A DNA stretch of 17,598 bases from Planctomycetaceae bacterium UBA4732 (GCA_002404095.1 DHJA01000105.1:1-17598), one strand, 5' to 3'. Counted from the stretch's first letter, positions 6,117 to 15,114 are shown. Program-made: numbers and translations. The notes: generated from the letters alone by a model not told the origin.

Positions 6117-6144
6117 TTGACCGCGCGGGCATCTCTGCAATAAT
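6117..6144 (+). promoter_or_regulatory. Predicted promoter of the kinase-WD40 gene
   Basis: TTGACC at 6117-6122 and AATAAT at 6139-6144, spacer 16 bp; each matches 5 of 6 consensus bases. Initiation near 6151 would give a ~43-nt leader to the ATG at 6194. Confidence 0.5.
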
Positions 6145-6193
6145 CCGTGAGCGCACCCCCGCGCCGGCGTTTCTCTCGTTCTCCTGAGGAGCC

Positions 6194-8623
6194 ATGCTCT
6201 ACCTGTTGACCTGCTCCAAGGGCCACTCCTGGGAAACGTCCTCGACCGACGAGGACGGCGCCGCCAGACGCGCCCTCTGTCCGGTCTGTGGCGATGCCGT
6301 GGATCTGCTCCCTCTGTTAGACTTCGTTCCGTCCTCCGATTCCGTCGCCCTCGCGCCGTTGCTGCCGCAGGCTGGGCCGTTGCGCGACGCGGCCGGCAGG
6401 CCCGTCGTGGCTGGCTTCGAGATTGAGGAAGACCTGGGGCGCGCCTCCTTTGGCCTTCAGCAATACCGGGCGAAACAATTGCTCGTCAACCGCCGTGTTC
6501 TGCTCAAGGTCGTCGTCGCCAAAGAAGACGCCGGGCAAACGGGTTGGGGGGTCTTACGCGGCGAAGCGGCAGCCCTCGGACGAATCAATCATCCCAACAT
6601 CGTGCAAATACTGGAGGTAGGCGAGCGCGAACGTCAGCTTTTTTACAACGCCGTCGAATGGGTCGAAGGGCCGACGCTGGCCGAACACGCCGCAGGTAAA
6701 CCGCTACCGCCCTTGGAGGCGGCGCGGCTCGTCGAAGTGCTTGCTCGCGCCGTCCACGCCGCTCATGAAAAAGGCGTCGTCCATCGCGGCTTACGCCCGG
6801 TCTGTATCCGTCTGCAACCGCAGCCTAGTGCCGGTGGTCCGAAGCGTAAGCCGGAGCCTGTCGCGCCGCCGTTCTGGCTGGCCGGCGCTGCGCGTTTCCT
6901 GCCCAAGATCGGCGGCTTCGGCTTGGCCCGCCGGCCCGTCGAGGGCGACGCCGCAGACGTGGAATTGCACGATGGTCAACCTAGCGGTTTGGCGCCGGAA
7001 CAAGCCTGGGGCCGCAGTCAGGAAATCGGCGCCGGCAGCGATATTTACGCCCTCGGCGCTATCCTGTACGAATTGCTCACCGGCCGGCCGCCGTATCGCG
7101 GTCGCACACCAGGCGAGACATTGGAGCGCATCCGCGCGGGAGAACTGCCGGCGTTTTCCAATAAGGGCAGGGGGCTGCCCTTCGATCTGATCGCCGTCTG
7201 CCGCAAGGCCATGCGCCGGCAGCCGAAGAATCGGTACAAGACGGCGCTGGACCTGGCTGACGACCTGCGCGCCTTCGCCGCCGGCCGGCCCGTCCAGGCG
7301 CGGCAAGCCTCCGCATCGGAGCGGGCCGGTCGTTGGGTGCGCCGCCGGCCGCTGACGACGGCGCTGTTATTCCTCTGTCTCTTGGCGGTGGCGGCCATCT
7401 GTTTCGCCGGCATCTACTTCGTGACGGCGACTTATTACGACATGCGCGAATTGTCGTTGCACGCCGACGGGGCGGATAGTCGGAGGAGCGAGCTTGCCAA
7501 ACGACTTTTGGACTCGCAAAACGCGGAAAAGCGAATTACATACTACCACCGCATCTTGCTGGCGGATCGCGCGGCGGCGGCGGATGACAGAGAACGGGCG
7601 CGGCAGTTGCTTGATAGCTGTCCGGTCGATCTGCGCCATTGGGAGTGGCACTATCTCAATGACCGCTTGGCCCAGCCCGGTAAAGGTTACCTTAGTCTCA
7701 CGGGGCCGGCTCAGCACGTCAACGCGATCGCGTACAGCCCGGACGGCCGCCGACTGGCGGCGGCGACGGGCGCCGCGCCGCGCAATTTCGGCGACCCTGG
7801 CGTCAAGGGAGAAGTCCTCATCTGGAAGCTCCCTGCCGCGCTCCCTTCGCACAACCTGAATGGGTTTCCCGGCGTTCCGCGCGCCATCGCGTTCAGTCCG
7901 GATGGGCGCTGGCTGGCGGCGGCCGTCGGCGGCCAGGCCGCGAACGTCCGAGAGTGGGATACGTCGCAAAAAATCAAACTCCCGCCGTGGTCGCTCAACG
8001 GCGCCCAGCCGACGGACTTGGCATACAGCCCGGACGGCAAACGGCTGGCGACGTTGGACGAACACGGCAATATTCATCTCTTCCCCGTTGGCGGCGGTCC
8101 CGAAACGGCGTTTATGCTCTTTGCGAAAAGTACATGCCTAGCGTTGCTCAATCCGGACGGTACGAAACTGGCGTTGGCCAACCCCGACTTGGATCAAGTC
8201 GAGATCCGCGAGCCGCAGCGAGGGGTATCCCTGGAGGCCGCCGAACACGACGCGGAGATTTTGGCGCTGGCCTTCAACCCGGCAACGAATCTGTTGGCGT
8301 CGGGCGACCGCGAGGGCATTGTCCAGGTCTGGAACGTGGCGACGAACCGCCTCGCGGCCACACTTCACGCTCACACCGGAGCAGTGACGGGCCTTTCATT
8401 TACCCACGACGGCAGGCGGTTGGCCACATCAAGCGAGGACGGCGCCGTGCGCATTTGGGATCCCGTTCTGGGGCTGGAACTCCTGCGGCTGACTCCGTTC
8501 GACAAGGACGCCGACGGTAGCAACGGCGTCACGGCCGTACAGTTCAGCCCTGCGGCGGACGACTGGCAATTGGCGGCCGTTCATGGCAATGAAATCCGCA
8601 TCGTCGGGCCGCAACGGCCGTGA
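6194..8623 (+). CDS. Membrane pseudokinase (PknB-like fold) with C-terminal WD40 propeller
   Basis: An 809-residue protein. A ribosome site GAGGAG (6186-6191) sits unusually close to the ATG. Residues 7-33 hold a zinc-ribbon-like C7/H11/C29/C32 set. A Hanks-type kinase fold spans ~75-365: loop LGRASFG, Lys K105 (VLLKVVV), helix-C Glu E124, then APEQ and DIYALGAILYELLTGRPPY. The catalytic loop reads HRGLRPVC instead of HRDLKPxN, so the catalytic Asp is Gly199 and the Mg-binding Asn is Cys204. DFG reads GFG (Gly241). Both essential aspartates are thus gone and phosphotransfer is unlikely. One membrane helix lies at ~387-412, then the planctomycete-type RHWEWHYL linker, then WD40-like repeats from ~509 to the end with SPDGRRLA and VQVWNVATN-type blades. 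It is probably a membrane scaffold or nucleotide-sensing receptor. A 29-bp-arm inverted repeat follows the stop. Confidence 0.88.
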   Translation: MLYLLTCSKGHSWETSSTDEDGAARRALCPVCGDAVDLLPLLDFVPSSDSVALAPLLPQAGPLRDAAGRPVVAGFEIEEDLGRASFGLQQYRAKQLLVNRRVLLKVVVAKEDAGQTGWGVLRGEAAALGRINHPNIVQILEVGERERQLFYNAVEWVEGPTLAEHAAGKPLPPLEAARLVEVLARAVHAAHEKGVVHRGLRPVCIRLQPQPSAGGPKRKPEPVAPPFWLAGAARFLPKIGGFGLARRPVEGDAADVELHDGQPSGLAPEQAWGRSQEIGAGSDIYALGAILYELLTGRPPYRGRTPGETLERIRAGELPAFSNKGRGLPFDLIAVCRKAMRRQPKNRYKTALDLADDLRAFAAGRPVQARQASASERAGRWVRRRPLTTALLFLCLLAVAAICFAGIYFVTATYYDMRELSLHADGADSRRSELAKRLLDSQNAEKRITYYHRILLADRAAAADDRERARQLLDSCPVDLRHWEWHYLNDRLAQPGKGYLSLTGPAQHVNAIAYSPDGRRLAAATGAAPRNFGDPGVKGEVLIWKLPAALPSHNLNGFPGVPRAIAFSPDGRWLAAAVGGQAANVREWDTSQKIKLPPWSLNGAQPTDLAYSPDGKRLATLDEHGNIHLFPVGGGPETAFMLFAKSTCLALLNPDGTKLALANPDLDQVEIREPQRGVSLEAAEHDAEILALAFNPATNLLASGDREGIVQVWNVATNRLAATLHAHTGAVTGLSFTHDGRRLATSSEDGAVRIWDPVLGLELLRLTPFDKDADGSNGVTAVQFSPAADDWQLAAVHGNEIRIVGPQRP

Positions 8624-8632
8624 AACCTGCTT

Positions 8633-8713
8633 GGCGAGCCGGGTCGCGTAAGCACCCGGAGAATGCTGCAGCGACGGCGCCCAACTCCGGGCGCTTACGC
8701 GACCCGGCTCGCC
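8633..8713. repeat. Long inverted repeat after the kinase gene
   Basis: Arms 8633-8653 and 8693-8713 are perfectly complementary over 21 bp. After one mismatch, CCCGGAG (8655-8661) and CTCCGGG (8685-8691) add 7 bp, leaving a 23-nt loop. It starts nine bases after the kinase stop. It may act as a 3'-end or terminator structure; there is no T-run. Confidence 0.75.
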
Positions 8714-8903
8714 TGTCCCGAAATTGCTCTGGACATCGCCGCCCCATTCTGGCATACGCCTCCCCTTCACACAAAACATCGCTTTTCGAGCCGCCTCGGC
8801 TCGGCCGGACGCGGGCGTCGGCCGCGGGATCGAGGCGCGCGGGACGCGGCCGGATCGTTCGAGGGGGAACGGGTCGGTCAAGGGCATCCGCGGGGAGGAA
8901 GTT

Positions 8904-9437
8904 ATGGGCATGGTCGGGAAGGGGATGACGGTCGCGGTCCTACTGACGGGAATGGCGGCGTCGGCGGCGTTGGCGCAGCAACCGGACGGCGACTTGCACT
9001 CGGCCGCGCCTAAGCCGAAGGCCTTTTGGGACGGCTGGTTCACGGCGGCCGCCAAGCCCGCGGAGAAAAAGCCCGATGCGTTGGCAGCGCCGCCGGCCGG
9101 GCCGTCGGCCGCCGAAATTGCGGCCGCGACGCGCAAACGGGAGTTGGCCTCCTACTCACGCCGCATGGAAGTGTGCGACCGGCTCATGGACGTCGCCGTC
9201 CAGAACAACGACGAGGCCATGCAGACGCGGATCGAACAACTCAAAGACCGCGCGTGGAACCTTTATCAACAACGAACCGGCGGATTGGCCGTTTCCGGGT
9301 CTCAGTCGCCGGACGAGGACGTTCTCGACCGCCGGCTCGGCGTGAATTCGACCGGCCGCCCTCTGACGGCCGCGCCGGCCGGCAAGGCGAAACCGGACGC
9401 CGGCCAGGCGTCGCTCAAGCGGGAGGTCAAGCCATGA
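8904..9437 (+). CDS. Secreted or periplasmic hypothetical protein (177 aa)
   Basis: ATG 8904 is chosen because GGAGG lies at 8894-8898 and the product then opens with a signal peptide: MGMVGKGMTVAVLLTGMAAS ending ALA-QQ near residue 25. The same frame runs open upstream to an ATG at 8724, but that extension is Arg-rich, crosses the intergenic region, and has no ribosome site. The mature part begins with a Pro/Ala/Lys-rich segment containing AFWDGWF, then a helical stretch (ELASYSRRMEVCDRLMDVAV, then DEAMQTRIEQLKDRAWNLYQ) that could form a short coiled coil, then a disordered tail. The family is not recognised. The stop overlaps the ATG of the next gene (ATGA at 9434-9437), so the two are translationally coupled and probably work together in the envelope. 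Confidence 0.75.
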   Translation: MGMVGKGMTVAVLLTGMAASAALAQQPDGDLHSAAPKPKAFWDGWFTAAAKPAEKKPDALAAPPAGPSAAEIAAATRKRELASYSRRMEVCDRLMDVAVQNNDEAMQTRIEQLKDRAWNLYQQRTGGLAVSGSQSPDEDVLDRRLGVNSTGRPLTAAPAGKAKPDAGQASLKREVKP

Positions 9438-9694
9438 AGCGGACGATTCTTTTCCTGCTGGTCCTGACGGCGACCGGCTGCGTCGAATTGCCCATTCGGC
9501 CGGAGCCGAACGCGACGTATAAGAAGGCGACAAAAGCGCCGGCCCCGGAGGCCGCAATGCCGAAGCCGGTGATGGGATTGCCTTCAGTGGCGCCCGATCA
9601 GGTGAGCGACGACAACGCACCGCAGGTGCTTGACGCGCTGCGCGAGGAAATGGATCGCGCCGCCAGCGAACGCTCGTCGTCGCCGAAACCTTGA
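9434..9694 (+). CDS. Small predicted lipoprotein (86 aa)
   Basis: It starts within the stop of the preceding gene (ATGA overlap). MKRTILFLLVLTATGC is a lipoprotein signal with lipobox TATGC, so Cys16 would be lipidated. The rest is a Pro/Ala-rich linker and a short acidic helix (DQVSDDNAPQVLDALREEM). No domain is recognised. The overlap with the secreted protein suggests a membrane anchor or partner for it. It ends six bases before a long inverted repeat that separates it from the convergent transporter gene. Confidence 0.75.
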   Translation: MKRTILFLLVLTATGCVELPIRPEPNATYKKATKAPAPEAAMPKPVMGLPSVAPDQVSDDNAPQVLDALREEMDRAASERSSSPKP

Positions 9695-9699
9695 GTCCA

Positions 9700-9774
9700 G
9701 GCGCCGATTAGCCACGACGCGAAGCGGAGCGCGAGACCAACATGCTCCGCTTCGCGTCGCGGCTAACCGGCGCC
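9700..9774. repeat. Inverted repeat between convergent genes
   Basis: Arms 9700-9730 and 9744-9774 are 31 nt each and complementary at 29 positions; both mismatches are A-C pairs (9707/9767 and 9714/9760). The 13-nt loop is 9731-9743. It shares the AGCC-CGAC-GAAG-GGAGC core with the repeats at 15058 and 17566. It lies between convergent genes and includes the stop codon of the transporter. Confidence 0.8.
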
Positions 9775-11051
9775 GACGGGTCTCCCGGTCCCCACAGCGC
9801 CAGGAGCGCCACAAAGGCGATAAGCGGGAACGTTCCAGCCAGGACCATACACAGAGTAAAAGAGTTTGTGTTTTCTCGAAGATGTGCAATCATTTCTTGC
9901 CAGCCCGCCAGAGCGATCCAGCACACGAAACTGAGCAGGCCGGTCAGCGTCCCCTGGTGCTTCACCGTCAAATCCTGGCTGAACGAGTAGTAAGCCGGGA
10001 ACACGCCTAGCGAGCCGAACCCCACCAGCAGCAGCAACGTCAGCAATAAAGCTCCCGCCGGTAGGAACGCCGCCCAGACGGCCAGGGCCGCCAGCAGGGC
10101 GTAAGCGAAAAATACTACCATTCGGTTGAAGTGAACGGTGAAGCCCAGTCGTGCCAGAAGGAGGGTGGCAAGTCCCGCCGAAAGCGCGCCGAGGTCCGTG
10201 GAGATGTAATAGGCCGACGTGAACAAAGTACGCTGCCCCTCGTCGTAGCCCAGCTGTTTCAGCAACACGAGCATCCAGGCGCGGAAGAAGTGCCAGGTCG
10301 CGTTGATTGCCACCACTAGGATCACTAGGGCGAGGAGACGACGCGCCGTCAGCCAAGCACTTGGCGGCAGTTTGTCGGCCTGAAAGGCGGTCGCCCCGGC
10401 CGCCCCCCGTAGGTCGCCGGGCCGGAGACTTATCAGCCACAAGATCACCCAAGCCATACCGCACCCCCCCACCACGAGGAAGGGCTTGCGCCAGGAGCCG
10501 ACCACGCTCTCCGGGGCGGTGTAATATACTACGACAGGAATGATAATTGCGCCTATTGAGGCACCGCTCTGGAGTAGGCTGTTGCCCATCGTGCGCTCGG
10601 CCGGCGCCAGGAGGTGCTGCGTGGTGCGCAGCGCGCAGGGCCAGTGGCCCGCCTCGGCCAATCCCAATAAAAGACGGCAGGCGAAGAGCCAGTAAAAGCC
10701 TTGGGCGAAGCCCGCGGCGAAGCCCGCCGCCGACCACGCCAACAATACCGCGGGGTAGACCCAGTAGACGTTGGCGCGATCCGCCAACCAACCCACCAGG
10801 AGGGCGCCGACGGCGAACGCGACGGCGAAACCGGCTTCGATGTCGCCATATTCCACGAATGTAAGCCGCATCTCACCGGGAGGGGCCGGCTCGGCGTTGG
10901 CGTCGCGCGGCAGTAGGCGCGGCGCCACCATGTTGAGCGTGAGCCTGTCCATGTAGTTGACCATCGTAGCCAGCAAAAGCAGGCCGCAGACCCACCATTT
11001 CCAGGCCCGCGACCGGCCGGGCAATCGAAGATCGGGGATGACAACGCTCAT
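9708..11051 (-). CDS. MFS transporter, anion:cation symporter (hexuronate/glucarate-like) type
   Basis: A 447-residue protein with about 12 predicted membrane helices. The start ATG 11051 has GGAGA about ten bases upstream. MFS hallmarks: NYMDRLTLNMVAP in helix 1 as in the ACS family; GWLADRANVYWVYP as motif A between helices 2 and 3; FACRLLLGLAEAGHWPCALR, then the APAERTMGNSLLQSGASIGA segment characteristic of ExuT/GudP-type carriers. Substrate is probably a sugar acid or similar organic anion; this is a family-level guess. The C-terminus is odd: after ALWGPGDPSAP the last ~20 residues (VSRDAKRSMLVSRSASRRG) are encoded by the palindromic repeat at 9700-9774, so the repeat provides the stop codon. 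It is convergent with the lipoprotein gene and divergent from the gene at 11271. Confidence 0.88.
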   Translation of the reverse strand: MSVVIPDLRLPGRSRAWKWWVCGLLLLATMVNYMDRLTLNMVAPRLLPRDANAEPAPPGEMRLTFVEYGDIEAGFAVAFAVGALLVGWLADRANVYWVYPAVLLAWSAAGFAAGFAQGFYWLFACRLLLGLAEAGHWPCALRTTQHLLAPAERTMGNSLLQSGASIGAIIIPVVVYYTAPESVVGSWRKPFLVVGGCGMAWVILWLISLRPGDLRGAAGATAFQADKLPPSAWLTARRLLALVILVVAINATWHFFRAWMLVLLKQLGYDEGQRTLFTSAYYISTDLGALSAGLATLLLARLGFTVHFNRMVVFFAYALLAALAVWAAFLPAGALLLTLLLLVGFGSLGVFPAYYSFSQDLTVKHQGTLTGLLSFVCWIALAGWQEMIAHLRENTNSFTLCMVLAGTFPLIAFVALLALWGPGDPSAPVSRDAKRSMLVSRSASRRG

Positions 11052-11087
11052 ATCGGGAGATTCTCCGGGACGCGGGCCGTGGAGGAG

Positions 11088-11117
11088 AGTGTAACCATCC
11101 CTCGGTCGCCCTGCCAG
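11088..11117 (-). promoter_or_regulatory. Weak candidate promoter for the MFS gene
   Basis: On the minus strand CTGGCA (11117-11112) and TACACT (11093-11088) are 18 bp apart, each 4 of 6 to consensus, 36 bp before the start codon. This is only a tentative assignment. Confidence 0.25.
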
Positions 11118-11147
11118 TGTTGCGACGGGAATCTCCCCGCTTGCTGA

Positions 11148-11176
11148 TTGACAAAGCGCGCCCTGTACCTTTCAAT
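11148..11176 (+). promoter_or_regulatory. Predicted promoter of the DUF4175-like/VWA operon
   Basis: A perfect TTGACA at 11148-11153, 17-bp spacer, then TTCAAT at 11171-11176 (4 of 6). Initiation near 11183 gives a ~88-nt leader to the ATG at 11271. Confidence 0.5.
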
Positions 11177-11270
11177 ACATTCACGGTTCGACCCGCCGCC
11201 GGCTTCTCTCCAACGGAACACGGCCTACCTTCGTGACGCTTCGGTTCGTCCCACCGCGGAGGAATAACGC

Positions 11271-14200
11271 ATGTCTCTGGACCTGGCTCCCGTCGCGCCG
11301 CTCAGCTCGCGGCCGCTATACCGTCTGATACGCCGGACTCGGTTTCTCTTGCGCGTGACCCGCATCGTTACGGGATTAGCCCTCTCGGTCGGCCTGTTCC
11401 TCGGCGCTCTGGCTTTTGTCGTCGCCGTGGACTTGTTGTTGCCTCTGCTTCAAATCCCTTTTAACATCGCGTTTAACCTCGATCAGGGATTGCGGCTGGC
11501 GTCCTTGCTGCTGGTGGTGCTGCCGCCCGCGGCGGCGTTGCTGATCGGCGTCGTCTTCCCCCTGTTCCGCCGCTTCTCGGCCGGCGCCGTCGCGCGACGC
11601 ATCGAAGCCCACATTCCGGGCATCCACAACCGTCTCGTCAGCTGCCTTGACCTGGAGGCCAGAGGCCGCGCCGCCGCTTCGCCGGTCTTTTACCGCCGCC
11701 TCCTCACCGAAGCCCTCGACCGTATTCACGGCTTCCGCCCTCGCCGCGTACTCGACTTCGTGAAGCTGCGCCGGGCCGGACTAATCGCGGTCATCGGGAC
11801 GCTGGCTTTCGCCGTGGTCTGGTGTCTGTTCTCGAAGAATCTGCCGACGGCAATGGCGCGTATTTTCCACCCTTTTGAAGACATTCCGCCTGTCGCCGGC
11901 GTAGCGTACACGGTCGAGCCGGACGGCGGCGCTTTCTTGAGGGAAGAGAAGATCGACTTCGCCGCCCATCTCACGCACGGCGAAACCGGCGCGCTGATGC
12001 TGGCCCTTCGCGCAGATAACGGCGCCGCCCGCGACATGCCGCTCGAACAGGTCCATGACGATTCTTCGTTGTTCCAATTGCAATTGGACACGGTGAGCAT
12101 CGGCCAAGCGTATCAAAACGGCTTCCATTACCGCGTCCACGGCGGCGGCACCTGGAGTCCTCGCTACGACGTGCGCCTGGTGGAACGGCCGCTTATCACT
12201 AACGTCGATACCGCCGTCTACTACCCGGCCTACATGGCCATTCCTGAAGGCCATCCCACGCCGCGCGAGGCCGCCGAAATCATCGGGCCGGAGGGCGGCG
12301 AGATCGAGGTCGCCGTACAGGCCGACGGGCAAGTCGCGGTAGGCGAAATTCAATTGCTCACGCCGGGCAAGCGCCCTCTCACGGCCCGCGAACAGGTCGA
12401 GCGCGTCTGGTTCGAGGACAAAGCGCCGGCGGATGCGCCAGCAGGCGGGACGTGGAATCAGGTCAAGAAAGAGAAGCATTCGGCCCATACGGAGCCATAT
12501 GCGATCGGCGAACACGGCCATTGGTTCCAGGGTGACGCCGCCGGCTTCGCCGTGCAGCCGGGCGACGTGCTGTTTGCCTACGTTTTTATCGACCCGCAGA
12601 CGCCGCCCGACGAAATCCTGGTGCAGTGGAACGATGGAACGGGTTGGGAACATGGCGCCGCCTGGGGCGCGGACCTGATCCATCAGGGCAGACTCGGCGC
12701 CGCGTCTCGACGGTTGATGGGCAAACATCTGCCAGTCGGCGGTCAATGGGTGCGCCTAGAAGTCCCCGCGAAGGACGTGGACCTGGAAGGCAAGACCGTC
12801 CACGGTATGGCGTTCAAAATGAGCGGCGGCCAGTGCTGGTGGGGCAAGTCCGGCGCGGTCCGCACCGAGGAACCGACGTATTTGGTCGATAAGACGTTTC
12901 CGATGTCGTTGGAAGCGACGGGCCGCTGGACGGGCCGGCTGCCGCTCGTCGGCAAGGGAGTATTGCGGGCGGAAATGCGCAACCAAGAGGGCCACGCCAA
13001 CAAGCCGATGGCGGAGCTGCGATACACGGCCGTCAAGGATCAGCCGCCGCAGGTCGTGTTGCAACGGCCGGGCGCCGAGTTGACGCTGAGCGAGCCGCAG
13101 GCGCCGCCGTTGACCATCGCGGCCTTCGATGATTACGGCCTGAAGGACGTGACAGTGTTTTACCGAGACAATGAGGCGCAGCCTTATCAGAGCCGTATAC
13201 TCCGCCATTTCGACAAGCCTGAGCGAAACCAAACTATCGTGGCGCCGTTGCGGGAAGCGGCAGAGTTAAAACAGGGCGGCGTACTCCACTATTACATTCA
13301 GGCGTCCGACCGCAAGGACCAGACGGCCCGCACGCCAGAATATGTGGTGCGCATCACCGCCGACGCCAACGCGGCCGACAAGCAAGAGGCGGCGTTCGAC
13401 AAGACGCAAGACACCTTCCACGACCGGCTGTTGAAGTTGATCGCGGAGCAAAAAACGGTGCAGACCAAGGTCGAAAAACTCGACAAGCAATATGCGGAGA
13501 CGACTGAAAAGGCGCGTAAGGAACAGGCCGCGGCGCCGGAACCGCCGCCGCCCGACCCGAAGGCTCCGACGCCTCCCATGCCCACGCCGAAGGACGGCCC
13601 CAAACTCGATCCGGAAACGGCGAAACAACTGGCCGAGTTGGAGAAGCAGTTGGCGGAGTTGGCCAAGGAAGAAAACAAGAACGCGGAAGACGCGGCGCAT
13701 TTGAACGAAGACTTGACCAAAGCAAACGCCGAGGCCGAGAAGTTGCAGACGTTGCCGCCGATCGTGGCGGCGGAAATGAAGGCGCTCCAGAAGACGTTCG
13801 AGCAAACGGCTGTTAAGGCGATGAAGAACCTGGGCGAGCAATTCAACCAGGGCGCCAACCCGAAGTCGGACGCCCCGGACCTCAAAGACCTAGAAAACCA
13901 GGCCAATCGCCTGGCGAAAGACCTGGAAGGCGTCAAGGATCGGATGGAGGCGCTCGACAACGCGCGCAAGGGGCTGCGCGACGACCTCGCCAAGGCGTTG
14001 CAGGAATTGCAGCGCGAGATGCTCAACGAGAACGGCAAGCTGAGCGAACGCGACTTGCAAGATCTGCGCGATTTCATCGCCAAAATGCGCGAACAGTTGA
14101 AGGACTTCCAGGGCAAGCAGGAAAAGCTACTCGACACGGTCGAAAAGGGCGGCGACCTCAAGGACGTGGAGCGTCAGCAGGCCGATCTAGACAAACAGTT

Positions 14201-15053
14201 GGACAAGATGCTCGACGCTGCACGCAAGATGTTGGCCGCGAAACGCAAGCCTAACCGCCGTAAACCGACCTTCCCAGACGAGCCGTATACGCCGGACGAC
14301 GAAGTGAAAGTGCCGCCGAAGGATGACGATACGAATGAGCCGCTGCCAAACGCCAAGAAGCCGGACGGCACGGCCAACCCAGACGAGAAGAAGTCGGACG
14401 CCGCCAAGGACGATGACGATAAGGAGCCGCTCGATATGCCCGCGCTCGGCGGCCCGAAGCAAGTAACGGACAAGCGCTTCGATAAGAAGAAACGCCCGGT
14501 CGCCCATAAGCCCGGCGACAAGGACGACGCCGACGCGCAGCGCAACGACTTGGAATCACACCAGAACGACCGGCTGCGCGACCTCGACGCCGCGGAGAAA
14601 AGCCTGGCCTCCGATCAGCAGACGTTGGAGAAAATGTTGCAGGGGCTGGAAGAGGCCATGAAGGCCGCCGGCCAGAAAGAGGCCAAACCCGGTCAGCCGA
14701 ATGAGGCCGACGACGCCATGCAGCAGCTTCAACACATGCTGGAATCGCCGGCGCTGCGCGAGGCGCGGGCGATGCTGCAGCGGATGCACAAGGGGCAGGC
14801 GTCCAAGTCGAAACAACCGTCGAACCAGCCGCCGACGCCTTCGCAGAGCGAAACCAGCCAGTCCGGCAACAACCCACCGGTGGGCGCCGCCGACTTGTCG
14901 AAGCTGTCGCCGGCCGCGCGCGAGGCCGTCATGAAATTGTCGCCGCGTTTGCGCGAAGAGTTGCTGCAAGGGCTGCGCGAACAGGGGCCGGAAGGTTACG
15001 GCCCGTTCATTGAGGATTACTTTAAGCGCTTGACGGAGACGAAAACTCCATAA
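11271..15053 (+). CDS. DUF4175-like giant membrane protein with long coiled coil (1260 aa)
   Basis: The start has a strong ribosome site (GGAGGAAT six bases before ATG). Three membrane helices lie at ~31-60, ~75-98 and ~169-187. Between helices 2 and 3 is a conserved-looking cytosolic block, AVARRIEAHIPGIHNRLVSC, as in DUF4175-like proteins. Residues ~200-700 form a large beta-rich region with VEPDGGAFLREEK, a VEIQL-type strand series and DDYGLKDVTVFYRD, the last resembling the Ig-like part of the family. Residues ~708-993 are Lys/Glu/Gln-rich coiled coil interrupted by a Pro-rich segment near 756-786. Then come an acidic-Lys low-complexity stretch and a short C-terminal helical motif ending EGYGPFIEDYFKRLTE. 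The biochemical role is unknown; the domain layout suggests an envelope-spanning structural or signalling protein. It is probably co-transcribed with the VWA gene 80 bp downstream. Confidence 0.8.
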   Translation: MSLDLAPVAPLSSRPLYRLIRRTRFLLRVTRIVTGLALSVGLFLGALAFVVAVDLLLPLLQIPFNIAFNLDQGLRLASLLLVVLPPAAALLIGVVFPLFRRFSAGAVARRIEAHIPGIHNRLVSCLDLEARGRAAASPVFYRRLLTEALDRIHGFRPRRVLDFVKLRRAGLIAVIGTLAFAVVWCLFSKNLPTAMARIFHPFEDIPPVAGVAYTVEPDGGAFLREEKIDFAAHLTHGETGALMLALRADNGAARDMPLEQVHDDSSLFQLQLDTVSIGQAYQNGFHYRVHGGGTWSPRYDVRLVERPLITNVDTAVYYPAYMAIPEGHPTPREAAEIIGPEGGEIEVAVQADGQVAVGEIQLLTPGKRPLTAREQVERVWFEDKAPADAPAGGTWNQVKKEKHSAHTEPYAIGEHGHWFQGDAAGFAVQPGDVLFAYVFIDPQTPPDEILVQWNDGTGWEHGAAWGADLIHQGRLGAASRRLMGKHLPVGGQWVRLEVPAKDVDLEGKTVHGMAFKMSGGQCWWGKSGAVRTEEPTYLVDKTFPMSLEATGRWTGRLPLVGKGVLRAEMRNQEGHANKPMAELRYTAVKDQPPQVVLQRPGAELTLSEPQAPPLTIAAFDDYGLKDVTVFYRDNEAQPYQSRILRHFDKPERNQTIVAPLREAAELKQGGVLHYYIQASDRKDQTARTPEYVVRITADANAADKQEAAFDKTQDTFHDRLLKLIAEQKTVQTKVEKLDKQYAETTEKARKEQAAAPEPPPPDPKAPTPPMPTPKDGPKLDPETAKQLAELEKQLAELAKEENKNAEDAAHLNEDLTKANAEAEKLQTLPPIVAAEMKALQKTFEQTAVKAMKNLGEQFNQGANPKSDAPDLKDLENQANRLAKDLEGVKDRMEALDNARKGLRDDLAKALQELQREMLNENGKLSERDLQDLRDFIAKMREQLKDFQGKQEKLLDTVEKGGDLKDVERQQADLDKQLDKMLDAARKMLAAKRKPNRRKPTFPDEPYTPDDEVKVPPKDDDTNEPLPNAKKPDGTANPDEKKSDAAKDDDDKEPLDMPALGGPKQVTDKRFDKKKRPVAHKPGDKDDADAQRNDLESHQNDRLRDLDAAEKSLASDQQTLEKMLQGLEEAMKAAGQKEAKPGQPNEADDAMQQLQHMLESPALREARAMLQRMHKGQASKSKQPSNQPPTPSQSETSQSGNNPPVGAADLSKLSPAAREAVMKLSPRLREELLQGLREQGPEGYGPFIEDYFKRLTETKTP

Positions 15054-15057
15054 TTTA

Positions 15058-15114
15058 ACGAGCCGCGACCGTAAGGGAGTGGGGGAAAACCGCTCCCTTA
15101 CGATCGCGGCTCGT
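15058..15114. repeat. Inverted repeat between the DUF4175-like and VWA genes
   Basis: Arms 15058-15079 and 15093-15114 are 22 nt with a single C-A mismatch (15069/15103) and a 13-nt loop. It starts four bases after the stop codon and ends 19 bp before the next ATG. It belongs to the same family as 9700-9774 and 17566. Inside an operon it may stabilise the upstream mRNA or lower downstream expression. Confidence 0.75.

Noticed and set aside
8724..8903. N-terminal extension of the secreted protein gene
   Set aside because: The in-frame extension covers intergenic DNA, has no ribosome site and would bury the signal peptide; ATG 8904 fits better.
9763..10791. 342-codon open frame on the minus strand
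   Set aside because: It runs in another phase through the MFS gene, lacks membrane helices and is Arg/Gly/Pro-rich.
13298..14161. 287-codon open frame on the minus strand
   Set aside because: It is the complement of the Lys/Glu-rich coiled-coil region, which yields Ser/Leu/Phe-rich shadow frames.
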